Of a DNA stretch of 64,000 nt, positions 9,044 to 18,030 are shown piece by piece. The notes under the pieces are model-generated. The model was not told the DNA's origin. It was given only the letters and a program-made list of their open reading frames with translations, and ran no database searches. The DNA is from CAZNKU01 sp045545235 (lineage in GTDB: Bacteria > Bacillota > Clostridia > Monoglobales > Firm-18), in contig JAZQAN010000017.1 in assembly GCA_045545235.1 (NCBI GenBank), positions 9,241-73,240 on the forward strand, in the 5' to 3' direction. How positions within the stretch are numbered: the stretch's first letter is position 1; each line of letters starts with the position of its first letter. A program made the translations under genes and the position numbers.

Positions 9044-9886
9044 TTACTCAACCTCCTTTTTAAACAAATTGCAAGCTTCATCATGTGCGTGTCTTTCAAA
9101 ATCTCTGTACATTGAGGAACGCTTCATTGCCTCGTCAAAATCTACAAGATGACCGTCAAATTCAGGACCGTCAACGCAGGCAAATTTAACTTCGCCACCA
9201 ACAGTAAGTCTGCATCCTCCGCACATACCTGTACCGTCAATCATAACAGGGTTCATACTTACAACTGTTTTAATTCCATATTCCTTGGTAAGAAGGCATA
9301 CAAATTTCATCATAATAACAGGACCTATAACAATAACCTCGTCATATTCATTGCCTGCTTCTATAAGTGTCTTAAGTGCATCTGTAACAAGCCCTTTTTC
9401 ACCGTGGCTTCCGTCATCTGTCATCATACGAAGTTCACTGCTTACTGCCTTGAATTCATCTTCCAAAATAACAAGGTCTTTGTTTCTGAAACCTACTACG
9501 GAATGAACTTCACAACCAAGCTGGTGAAGTTTTTTTGCAACCGGGAATGCAATTGCACAACCAACACCGCCGCCAACTACCGCAACCTTTTTAAGACCTT
9601 CGGTTTCTGTCTTTTTACCTAAAGGACCAACAAAGTCGCTTATGAATTCACCTTCGTTTTTATAATTTAGTTTTTCTGTTGTAGCACCAACAATCTGGAA
9701 TATAATTGTTACTGTGCCTGCCTCACGGTCATAATCTGCAATGGTAAGAGGAATTCTTTCACCATCTTCATCTACTCGTAAAATTATAAACTGACCGGGT
9801 TCAGCCTTTTTAGCAACCAATGGTGCTTCAATATCCATAAGTGTAACTGTTGGATTAAGCACTTTTTTTCTTATAATTTTATACAC
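9044..9886 (-). CDS. nfnA: Ferredoxin-NADP reductase-like subunit, probable NfnA
   Basis: The likely start is GTG at 9886, placed well behind AAGGAGGAATAACA; an ATG at 9922 would precede that site. The 280-residue protein has the FAD-binding beta-barrel (GQFIILRVDE, RIPLTIAD), the NAD-binding fold (VAVVGGGVGCAIAFP) and a C-terminal [2Fe-2S] site (DGTGMCGGCRL, then C of KFACVDG). The one-Asp-three-Cys pattern is what NfnA uses. The stop codon is separated from the nfnB start by a single base, and the nfnB ribosome site lies inside this gene. It belongs to the SudB/dihydroorotate dehydrogenase electron-transfer family. Confidence 0.85.
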   Translation of the reverse strand: MYKIIRKKVLNPTVTLMDIEAPLVAKKAEPGQFIILRVDEDGERIPLTIADYDREAGTVTIIFQIVGATTEKLNYKNEGEFISDFVGPLGKKTETEGLKKVAVVGGGVGCAIAFPVAKKLHQLGCEVHSVVGFRNKDLVILEDEFKAVSSELRMMTDDGSHGEKGLVTDALKTLIEAGNEYDEVIVIGPVIMMKFVCLLTKEYGIKTVVSMNPVMIDGTGMCGGCRLTVGGEVKFACVDGPEFDGHLVDFDEAMKRSSMYRDFERHAHDEACNLFKKEVE

Positions 9887-9948
9887 TGTTATTCCTCCTT
9901 GAAGGCTGTATTTTTTAAACACAACTTTCAGATTTTAATACAAATTAT

Positions 9949-9977
9949 ATTTTAACACAAAAAAGCTTTGGTTTCAA
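9949..9977 (-). promoter_or_regulatory. Sigma-A-like promoter of nfnAB
   Basis: Minus-strand TTGAAA (9972-9977) and TAAAAT (9949-9954) are spaced by 17 bp, about 60 bp before the GTG start. Confidence 0.65.
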
Positions 9978-10002
9978 TGTTTTTTTATGATTTATTTATT
10001 GT

Positions 10003-11193
10003 TTAACAATTTATCACCGCAGTTTCGCCCAGATGATAATGTTTTCTCACACGTACAGAGTTATCACGAAGCCATCTGTTGAAATCGCAACCGCCTTCAC
10101 CTAAGCACCATTGATAGGTTTGTCCCTCCAGTGTTCCCAAAAATCTCTTTTCAGAGGTGGACCACAAGCAGATTTCAGGGTCTATATATTTATATAACCC
10201 TATATCGCCACCAATAAGGCCGTGGTGAGTAACCTGCAAAACATCACTTTTAAGGTAATCACCATAAATGTATGCCATATGGCGGCACAAATACTGCATA
10301 CAATCACCCAAAAACATTACTGTTTTCCCATCATTGAAATTTACCCTCCACGCCGCACTTACATCATTTGCACTTGTATAGCTGTAGGGATAAATTGTGT
10401 CCGCAGTAAAAAGTATTTCTATTTGTGCACCCGGGAAATTATACACCTGCCCCGTATGCAGAGTATATACAATGCTATTGGGATAATAAGTTTTAATATT
10501 ATTCTCCAATTCAACTATATCTTTTTTTATTTTCTGCGAATCAATATACAAAAATTTCATTTTATCGCAATCAGGAAATTGATATGCAAAGGACGATATG
10601 TCAACACATCCGGCATATTCTTTTATAAAATCTGCAGCCAACACTATATGGTCGCAGTCAGGGTGAGTAAACATCCACATTACAACTTTTGGTTTTTCAC
10701 AAGACTTGGTTTTACTCATTAAAAATTCGTAAAGTGCCTTTGTATCCTCATCGCAACACTTGTCACCGTCTATCAAGACAAAGCTTCCGTCCGCAAGTTG
10801 CAATATATAAACCATTCCCATTGAAAGTTTGCACTGAATAACCGACGGAGTTATAACATCACTATCCGAAACATCAATTTTTCCAACAGAGGGAAGTGGT
10901 GCATTTTTTGTTGCAACTATATGCACAATCCCCAAGGATGCCATACCAAATACAAAAATCACTTCTTCATCTTTTATATATGTATAAAACAAGTTTTTGT
11001 TATATGATTTTTCACTTCCTGCGGAAATTTCTCTTTCTTCATATTTTGTATATCCGTTTTCTTCAAGGTTTTTTGCATAATTACTGCATTCTTCCATATT
11101 AGTGTTGTGTATGCTTATCTGTATATGGCCGGAAATAATATCCGATGCAGGCAAAGTAAGCCCTGCAACAGTTTTATATTTTGGAATATTCAT
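10003..11193 (-). CDS. Metallo-beta-lactamase-fold hydrolase, function unknown
   Basis: In the 396-residue protein the region from about 145 onward has the metallo-beta-lactamase pattern of ComEC/Rec2-like hydrolases: THPDCDH for the first metal site, FLGDC for the bridging aspartate, and VTHHG near 335. The first ~140 residues are an extra domain I do not recognise. There is no signal peptide or membrane segment, so a cytoplasmic hydrolase or nuclease is likely. It is the last gene of a four-gene operon, four bases after the MTHFS stop, with GGGAGTGATATT as ribosome site. The substrate is not predictable. Confidence 0.75.
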   Translation of the reverse strand: MNIPKYKTVAGLTLPASDIISGHIQISIHNTNMEECSNYAKNLEENGYTKYEEREISAGSEKSYNKNLFYTYIKDEEVIFVFGMASLGIVHIVATKNAPLPSVGKIDVSDSDVITPSVIQCKLSMGMVYILQLADGSFVLIDGDKCCDEDTKALYEFLMSKTKSCEKPKVVMWMFTHPDCDHIVLAADFIKEYAGCVDISSFAYQFPDCDKMKFLYIDSQKIKKDIVELENNIKTYYPNSIVYTLHTGQVYNFPGAQIEILFTADTIYPYSYTSANDVSAAWRVNFNDGKTVMFLGDCMQYLCRHMAYIYGDYLKSDVLQVTHHGLIGGDIGLYKYIDPEICLWSTSEKRFLGTLEGQTYQWCLGEGGCDFNRWLRDNSVRVRKHYHLGETAVINC

Positions 11194-11197
11194 AATA

Positions 11198-11752
11198 TCA
11201 CTCCCTGAATTTTATTCCCGATTCAGTAATTATATAGTCCATTTTAATGTCCAATTCTTCCGCCGGAATATTATCGCAAAGCTGAAAATCATAGCAAAAT
11301 CCAACCTTTATACCATTGGTTTTTACAAGCAGTTTGTCATAACACCCTTTGCCGAATCCTATGCGATTACCCTTTTTATCAAAAGCAATTCCCGGAACGA
11401 TTATAACATCAAAATCCCGGGGCTTTGCAACCACCTTCACAGCAGGCTCCCGTACGGAAAAACCGCCCTTTGAAAACTTCGTTTGTGCCGTTGCATAGCA
11501 AGGGGTTATATCCCCGCTTGCCTCATCTGTAACGGGAAATGCAACTTTTTTACCATCCGTAAATGCACGGTTTATAATATCTGTGGTATCCGTTTCATTT
11601 CCCAAAGGCATATAAAGCATTATAGCTTTTGCATTTTTATAAAAATCACTTTCCAGAAAACATTTGCAGGCTTTGGAACTTTTCGAAACAACTTCGGATT
11701 TTTCCATAGTCTTTCGTTTTAACTTAAATTTCTTTCGAATTTCATTTTTCAT
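11198..11752 (-). CDS. 5-formyltetrahydrofolate cyclo-ligase (MTHFS)
   Basis: The 184-residue protein converts 5-formyl-THF to 5,10-methenyl-THF using ATP. The family signature GFGKGCYDKLL (usual form GxGxGYYDR) follows FDKKGNRIG, and the N-terminal basic helix (KNEIRKKFKLKRK) is typical. I chose the ATG at 11752 because GAGGATG lies at the right distance; it overlaps the end of the CocE gene by 11 bases. Its place between an esterase and a metallo-hydrolase is unusual and may simply reflect operon packing. Confidence 0.9.
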   Translation of the reverse strand: MKNEIRKKFKLKRKTMEKSEVVSKSSKACKCFLESDFYKNAKAIMLYMPLGNETDTTDIINRAFTDGKKVAFPVTDEASGDITPCYATAQTKFSKGGFSVREPAVKVVAKPRDFDVIIVPGIAFDKKGNRIGFGKGCYDKLLVKTNGIKVGFCYDFQLCDNIPAEELDIKMDYIITESGIKFRE

Positions 11753-13328
11753 TAACATCATCCTCAACAGGCAATGTCAGGAATGAATCCTGCAAAAAGA
11801 CCTTATTGTTTGCAACCCTTGCAGTTGTATGTTCGCTGTAAAGGCCCTTATTGTTGGTATGGCGCACATAGTGTTCATTATCGGCAGATGCAATATCAAT
11901 CCTTAGTCTTTCGCCCTTCTTCACAGAAAAAGCGTGAGGGTCAAAATTAAAACCAAGTTCAACCTTTGTATCGGGAGTATATTCTCCAAGTTGATAGCAA
12001 AGAGAAGTAATGTCATCACGAAGACCATAGTCACCTCTGTCTTTTTCTATGCTTACTCTTATGTAAAAGCATGTATCTTCACAGTCTGACATAACAGAAA
12101 GCTTTGCAGACATTTTGCCTTTTACAAAAGTATCTTTTTCAAAAGGCTCTGTATAAACAGATATAATGTCGTGGCGCAAATTTGCTTCATCCTGAAAAAC
12201 ACTGCCTCCGAATGAACGGGAAAGTCCGCCCTTAAAAGCCGGAGCATCATAGGGATTATATACATAGGAAACCTCACTATCCCCAAGTTTTATGTTCAGT
12301 TTGCTGTTGGCTTCACACTTTTCTTCCGTACACCATTTTTCATCAAACAGTCTGTAATATGTAATTTGACCTTTTTCAAAAGGTGATTTGACATTTTTAT
12401 TTCTGATGTGGTCAAGCCACTCTATTTCATAAAAATCACCGAATTTTTCCACTCTTCTGCCATCTTCAAATACCCATGAATTTTCGGAATCACATCTGTC
12501 TCCGTGGTCATAAGGAGAAACAACAAGTGCGGATTGCTTTTTTGTTTTCTCATTCAATTTATTCCACATTTCAAATATTCCGCCACTGTATATATCATTA
12601 AATGCTGTGGTAAAAAGAATGGGAAAATCAACATTATCCGTTGCTCCGCGTGTTTCAACTCCCCCAAGAGGTGTGTTCCAGAATTCGTCCTCAGGTCCCG
12701 GTGATTTAAGTACCATATCAAAATCCTTTACAGGCTCACCAAAAACAACCCTTGTAAAATCCTTTAAAGGTAATAAATCAAAGGTTTTGGGTGTATAATT
12801 CTTTTTCATATGAGATTTTGGCTTGTACATTTTAACATACCAATTGCCGTGAAGTCCCGACTTTAAAAAGCCGTTACAGTAACATATATTGTATCTTTCA
12901 CTATCCTGTACATTAAAGATTGCACCCTTGATATCATCGGCATAGGGTGCCACGGTGTAGTGGACGGATGTAAGATAGCTTCCTCCTTTAAGGAAAATTT
13001 CACCGTTATAAAAGTCCTGCTTTCTTATCCAATCCAGAAGATTAAGTCCGTCGGTACGCTCATAAATGTATGGTATGAAATCTCCATCACTTTTCCCCGT
13101 TCCGCGACAATGCTGATAAACAATTAAATATCCGTGTTTCAACCACTCTTCAAATTCTGTTACATATTCCTTTAATACATCTTCCTCATCCGTTTCCTCA
13201 TATTTATTAACATAGGGACTGCGCATAACAATTATGGGGAATTTTCCTGATTTTTCAGGCTTTAACACCATAGTAAACAGTTTGTTTCCCTCTGATTCAA
13301 GATAAGTGTACTCTGATATATAATTCAT
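11742..13328 (-). CDS. CocE/NonD family hydrolase (X-Pro dipeptidyl-peptidase-like)
   Basis: The 528 residues match the CocE/NonD alpha/beta-hydrolase family. The N-terminal part carries the nucleophile elbow GGSYLT (about residue 117), an HCRGTGKSDG oxyanion segment, a catalytic Asp region (FNDIYSGG) and a His in SPYDHGDRCD. The C-terminal ~200 residues form the jelly-roll domain of the family (RLRIDIASADNEHY). Members hydrolyse esters or N-terminal Xaa-Pro dipeptides. No signal peptide. It starts one base after the stop of the 1082-aa gene and overlaps MTHFS, so it is in the same operon. Confidence 0.85.
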   Translation of the reverse strand: MNYISEYTYLESEGNKLFTMVLKPEKSGKFPIIVMRSPYVNKYEETDEEDVLKEYVTEFEEWLKHGYLIVYQHCRGTGKSDGDFIPYIYERTDGLNLLDWIRKQDFYNGEIFLKGGSYLTSVHYTVAPYADDIKGAIFNVQDSERYNICYCNGFLKSGLHGNWYVKMYKPKSHMKKNYTPKTFDLLPLKDFTRVVFGEPVKDFDMVLKSPGPEDEFWNTPLGGVETRGATDNVDFPILFTTAFNDIYSGGIFEMWNKLNEKTKKQSALVVSPYDHGDRCDSENSWVFEDGRRVEKFGDFYEIEWLDHIRNKNVKSPFEKGQITYYRLFDEKWCTEEKCEANSKLNIKLGDSEVSYVYNPYDAPAFKGGLSRSFGGSVFQDEANLRHDIISVYTEPFEKDTFVKGKMSAKLSVMSDCEDTCFYIRVSIEKDRGDYGLRDDITSLCYQLGEYTPDTKVELGFNFDPHAFSVKKGERLRIDIASADNEHYVRHTNNKGLYSEHTTARVANNKVFLQDSFLTLPVEDDVNEK

Positions 13329-13329
13329 A

Positions 13330-16300
13330 TTACAGCATTTCCTTTTTTACAAAATTCTCGGTAAAATCAATATTCAAAGTCTTAATGTTTCCATTACTTG
13401 CAACATTGAATTTTTGAACACCATATCCTTGTGCAGTAAAACTATTACCATCCAGAGATAACACTTCAAAACAGTCACATTCAGGCCAAACTGCAATTTT
13501 GCCATCTGTTACAACCTTTACAATATCACCGAAGCTCATACTTATAGTATAAGTCTTTCCATCAATAATCATTTCGGCACAACGTTTATCTTCACTGTCA
13601 TTATACCAGTCCACTGCGGTGAAATAATAGTGTCTTGTACCGTCTGCCTGTTTAAATACTGTATATTCTACATCCACACCGCATTTAACCCTGATATTTT
13701 CTTTTTCAATAATATCACGGCAAACAGTTTCAACTGTATTCTTATAAATATCAAATACCGCTTCATTACCGGGATAGTACAAACTGTTAACAAAAACAAA
13801 CTTGCCTTCACCATAAGGAATATAGCAAATAAAAGGAGTTCCTTCGTCGGTAGTTTTTGCAACTTCACAATCAACGATATTTTTGCATACTATGATTTTT
13901 TTACCATCTACAGCATTCTCCTCAAATACAGGTTTACCCTTACAAATTGCAGAAACAATATTATGTTCAATGATATTGTGATTATGTTTTTCAATATCAT
14001 TTTTAAGGGTTGTGTCGGAAAAATGAGGCCATGCACATATAAGAGTACCACCATTATTAACATAGTCAGAAACTCTGTCAATGTCAGCTTTTTCCGCCTT
14101 GTTGTAACCTGCAAAAACAAGTACCCCGTATTTTGACAAATCGCCATGTTCAACAGGTACAACATCAACATTACCCATAGGTGTACCGCTGAAAAGTCCT
14201 ATTGGCTTGTTATTACCCTCGGGAACACACATAAACTTTCCACAGCCATTCGTGTTTATTGCGTTAAGTGGGTAGAATGATTTTAGCAGTTTCCACGAAT
14301 CTGCTTCCTCACCATTCTGAATAGCAGGCATACCCCATGTGTTTGAGCTGCCGAAGCCATTCCAACCGTCATATCTTCCGTGTAGAAATGCTATCGGGGT
14401 ATAAAATTCACCTGTTCGTGAATGAGTTCTTTTGAATTTATTGAACTTTCTTGCCTGCTGACGATGTCTTTCGCAAACATCGGATACACGATTAAAATAG
14501 TCATACATCGACTCTATAAACCACAAGCCTTCTTCTGTATTTAAATCTGTTACCCCATGCATATATGGAACATAAAGTGAAAGCAAATATCTTCTGTATC
14601 TTTGTTCTGTATCATGAGGGTAATTGCCCCATTGCAACGCAAGATGAACACCTGTTTTTTCTATACCATAGGCATTTGATGCACCACGCATAAATGCAAG
14701 CGGTATTTCAGTTGCACCATCCATTGTTTCCATACCTGTCCATTTAAATCCATTCTGGTAAAAATATTTAAACATAACGGATGGACCTGTATGACGTATA
14801 AAATTATCTTTGTTCAGGTTTTTAAGTTCATTTGCAGCCAGATTATGAGCCTCTTCCATATCGGCATTTATAACCTTGTTTCTGCGATATGAATATCCAC
14901 ATTCACCATAAGCAATGTTAAATGGTCTGTATGCCCCCTCTACAGTTTCAGGATATTCTCTGCCAAGACGTGCCGCAAGGTCGAAAAATTCTTCCAAAGG
15001 TGTCTGGATTTCTCTGGGATTTTCACCCCAGTAGAAAAGCTGACCATCACGCTCATGAAGCTGACGTCCCATAAAATTGTCACCCTCAAGCATTTTCTCT
15101 GTGGGGTTGGTTGCAATGCCCGAAATGTCGCGACCATCTGAAATGTGAACATACAAAAGTCCAAGCTTTTCACAAAGCTTTGTAAAGAGCTCCCACACCC
15201 CGGAATTTACAAAGCGTTGTCCACCCCATCTATAAACCTGGCGTATGGTTACAAAGTCACCGATGTCATTGGCAACATACCACTTTATGTAATCACATAC
15301 AGCCTCTACATCGTCAACATTTACATATATCATATCACCTGTGCCGGATATTACATTATCAGCTTCTTTTTTAATACAACGTGAAATTTTATAATTCTTT
15401 TTAAGTCCATTATACTCAAAAGAAAATTCAAGATTATTTTCCTCTTTCAATGGTTTCAAAGAATATACGATAAGTTTAAAATCCTCAAATTTTGTAACAT
15501 CATTAAGTGAAAAATCTTCACTTTCAAATACAGGTTCAACGTCTGCTGACGAAATTTCCATAAGAAGCTTAACATCCTTACCTGCCAAAAATTCTTCAGG
15601 ACATCTTACTACTGTAAAGTCCGCATTTTCCTTTTCAAGAAGAAGAACCTCGTCTATAAGCATAGGTATAGGGTCAATATAATCTGCCTTATATTTTAAT
15701 GAAACTATATTTTCTCCATCTTTAAAGCACCCAACAGGCAATTCTATCTCAATTGGTGAAAAACGATGAATTTTCAAAAATACTTCGTCATCAAAAACAA
15801 CATTGCCGTTGACAGCTATCTCAAAACCGGGCCATTCCTTTTTAGCAAGGTTTTGTCCCAACCATCCAAAACGTTCCAGCCCTATATTTGCCTTTTCAAA
15901 TTCAGGAAGCATATTTCTTCCGTCGCAGTCAACAAGGAATGGACTTTCAAAATAAATGTTACCTGAATATTTTTCACCCTCTATTGTAAAAATTACACAG
16001 GCTGTTTTTTCTTCATTTAACGTAAGTTCTCTACTGATTACGGTATATGGGTAACTTCCCTCCGAAACCTCCATAATATAAGTTTCATCAGGCTGGGCTA
16101 TTGTATTGTGTGGGTCTACACCCTCTTTTACATACCACACATCTGCCCTGATATGAAGATAACCATCTTCTTCAATCTTAAGATTTTCAGCCTTTGCACT
16201 TACACCAATGCTCCAGCTTTCAGTATATGGTACAAATCTGTTATAGGCATACAAACCATATGTAAGAGGTTGCCACATAACCTTTTTTAGAATTCTCTTC

Positions 16301-16578
16301 GCAAACGGAAGAGGCTTTTTACATGATAAATCAAGGCAATATCTGTTTTTTTCTGCCTTTTCAAAATTAAGGGAATCATCTATAAGCATATACAAAAGTT
16401 CTGCCCCTGATTCGTTTTTCAAAGTCGCACAAGATGAATCCTCACAGTTAAAAAACAATCTGTGCTTTCCGTCTATATCAATATTTTTGCTGTCAATACT
16501 ATAGCTAACACTCTGTCCGTTACGGAGTATCAAATTATCCTTTTCGGTTTTCAACGCAATTTTTTTTGTATACATCAT
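13330..16578 (-). CDS. Large multidomain glycosidase-like protein, family not recognised
   Basis: This 1082-residue protein heads the operon, with AAAGGGGATTTAAA before the ATG. The N-terminal ~400 residues look like several beta-sandwich domains. A central part (about 420-760) has a barrel-like pattern rich in aromatic residues (RQVYRWGG, LQWGNYPHD, FLHGRYDGW). Near 800-900 a glutamine-amidotransferase-like fold (YGVLVFAGYNK, VNNGGTLICAWPH) resembles the trimerisation domain of beta-galactosidases (GH42-like). A short beta domain ends the protein. No catalytic motif can be assigned with confidence, and there is no signal peptide. It is most likely a glycan-active enzyme working with the adjacent esterase. 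Confidence 0.6.
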   Translation of the reverse strand: MMYTKKIALKTEKDNLILRNGQSVSYSIDSKNIDIDGKHRLFFNCEDSSCATLKNESGAELLYMLIDDSLNFEKAEKNRYCLDLSCKKPLPFAKRILKKVMWQPLTYGLYAYNRFVPYTESWSIGVSAKAENLKIEEDGYLHIRADVWYVKEGVDPHNTIAQPDETYIMEVSEGSYPYTVISRELTLNEEKTACVIFTIEGEKYSGNIYFESPFLVDCDGRNMLPEFEKANIGLERFGWLGQNLAKKEWPGFEIAVNGNVVFDDEVFLKIHRFSPIEIELPVGCFKDGENIVSLKYKADYIDPIPMLIDEVLLLEKENADFTVVRCPEEFLAGKDVKLLMEISSADVEPVFESEDFSLNDVTKFEDFKLIVYSLKPLKEENNLEFSFEYNGLKKNYKISRCIKKEADNVISGTGDMIYVNVDDVEAVCDYIKWYVANDIGDFVTIRQVYRWGGQRFVNSGVWELFTKLCEKLGLLYVHISDGRDISGIATNPTEKMLEGDNFMGRQLHERDGQLFYWGENPREIQTPLEEFFDLAARLGREYPETVEGAYRPFNIAYGECGYSYRRNKVINADMEEAHNLAANELKNLNKDNFIRHTGPSVMFKYFYQNGFKWTGMETMDGATEIPLAFMRGASNAYGIEKTGVHLALQWGNYPHDTEQRYRRYLLSLYVPYMHGVTDLNTEEGLWFIESMYDYFNRVSDVCERHRQQARKFNKFKRTHSRTGEFYTPIAFLHGRYDGWNGFGSSNTWGMPAIQNGEEADSWKLLKSFYPLNAINTNGCGKFMCVPEGNNKPIGLFSGTPMGNVDVVPVEHGDLSKYGVLVFAGYNKAEKADIDRVSDYVNNGGTLICAWPHFSDTTLKNDIEKHNHNIIEHNIVSAICKGKPVFEENAVDGKKIIVCKNIVDCEVAKTTDEGTPFICYIPYGEGKFVFVNSLYYPGNEAVFDIYKNTVETVCRDIIEKENIRVKCGVDVEYTVFKQADGTRHYYFTAVDWYNDSEDKRCAEMIIDGKTYTISMSFGDIVKVVTDGKIAVWPECDCFEVLSLDGNSFTAQGYGVQKFNVASNGNIKTLNIDFTENFVKKEML

Positions 16579-16668
16579 TTTAAATCCCCTTTAATTAAAA
16601 TCAACAGTTACAATATTATTAATATTAAGTTCTGCTAACCTCTTCATCATTTAAAAGTTTGCAACTCA

Positions 16669-17928
16669 CTAATTTGTGCATTTCGAACAAGGAGTTAACC
16701 CTGCCGTTTTGGCTTCGCTCAAGGTTGTAGCATAACTGTTTTTCCCACCACATTCTGCATCGAAATGATATTTTTTGCCTGTAGGTGTACGATAAACACC
16801 CTTATTGTCAGATGGTGCAGCAGGTGTTACAGCAGGTGTTATACCTCCGTTACTGTAGCTTGAACCGGTCTGATAATTAATAACAATTCCCGGCTGAACA
16901 TTATAACAATAAACACAAAAAGATATTCCTTTTCCATTATCCTCAACTGAATATGCTTCTAAAAGCACTCCGTCAGCAACAAGATTATTTCCTGTAAAAA
17001 CAGGCGATACGCGATACACAACGTGATTTCCGGTCTTTTCTACATAATCAGCTATATCATTTTCAAATGATACCATTCCGTCAATATTAAGATACCTTGT
17101 GCCTGTAATAAGATTTCTTTTATTTGCATTTTCACCCGTAAGCTGATAGCCTATTAAATGACATCTGTTATAAAGATAACCGCCTGCAACATTGTCATAT
17201 TTCACATTAATCCAGCCTGTGGGCGTTACACTGCTTATACTCTCTCTTTCATCCGTCGGCATCAAATCGGTGGCAACTGATGCAAAACAAACGTCACATC
17301 TGCCAAGTGGGTCAAGGTCGCTGTAATATTCAAACGAGCCTGAAATTTTTTCATACTCGTCAAAAAAGGGTATATTGTTATTAACTGTATAATATGCCTT
17401 GCCGGAATATGCAGGCACATTATTCTTTATATAAGCATACTCGTAGCGGTCAAAAGAATTTCTTATAACTGATACTGTCTTTGTATCATCTTCCCACGCT
17501 ACACCAAGGTTAAAGCTTTCAGCAACAAAACGAATGGGCAACATTGTACGACCATTTATTATAACAGGGGCAACATCAAGCTGTTTTGCACTATTATTAA
17601 AATAAGCTGTTTTACTGTTAATGGTTAATTTTACTGTATCGCCGTCCATTTTAAGTATTGCCGTCTGGGTATTATTATCCCATTCCGCAGTACCGCCAAA
17701 TTTTTCAATAATTGCTCTTATGGGCACAAGGGTACGTCCACTTACTACAACGGGCTTCGTACCCCTTCCTGCATCAATTTCGCTATCAACGCCATTAACT
17801 TCCATTACAGGATTGTTAATTTGCAGGCTTACAATTATATCAGGTAAATCAACTGCAAAAACAGACGATGCCGCAAAAGTACAGCACGCCATAACCACAG
17901 AGATTATCAGTAATTTTATTCTTTTCAC
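16669..17928 (-). CDS. Secreted DNA/RNA non-specific endonuclease with stalk domain
   Basis: Translation probably starts at GTG 17928, behind GGGGTGAATGTA; a GTG at 17937 lies inside that ribosome site. The 419-residue protein has a signal peptide (to about 26), two copies of the copper-amine-oxidase N-terminal stalk motif (GRTLVPIRAIIEKFGG, GRTMLPIRFVAESFN; about 40-145), then an EndA/NucA-type nuclease (about 180-335) with NRCHLIGYQL in place of the usual DRGH motif plus the downstream NLITGTRYLN. The last ~45 residues carry an Ada-like Cys/His cluster (YHFDAECGG, TPCSKCTN). It likely acts outside the cell, attached to the envelope. Confidence 0.88.
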   Translation of the reverse strand: MKRIKLLIISVVMACCTFAASSVFAVDLPDIIVSLQINNPVMEVNGVDSEIDAGRGTKPVVVSGRTLVPIRAIIEKFGGTAEWDNNTQTAILKMDGDTVKLTINSKTAYFNNSAKQLDVAPVIINGRTMLPIRFVAESFNLGVAWEDDTKTVSVIRNSFDRYEYAYIKNNVPAYSGKAYYTVNNNIPFFDEYEKISGSFEYYSDLDPLGRCDVCFASVATDLMPTDERESISSVTPTGWINVKYDNVAGGYLYNRCHLIGYQLTGENANKRNLITGTRYLNIDGMVSFENDIADYVEKTGNHVVYRVSPVFTGNNLVADGVLLEAYSVEDNGKGISFCVYCYNVQPGIVINYQTGSSYSNGGITPAVTPAAPSDNKGVYRTPTGKKYHFDAECGGKNSYATTLSEAKTAGLTPCSKCTN

Positions 17929-18030
17929 TACATTCACCCCATATATACTTTTTCATATTATAGCACAGAATATATTAAAATTCAATTAAAAAGGAACGAT
18001 AAACTCATTCCTTTTCAACATTATTCCTAA

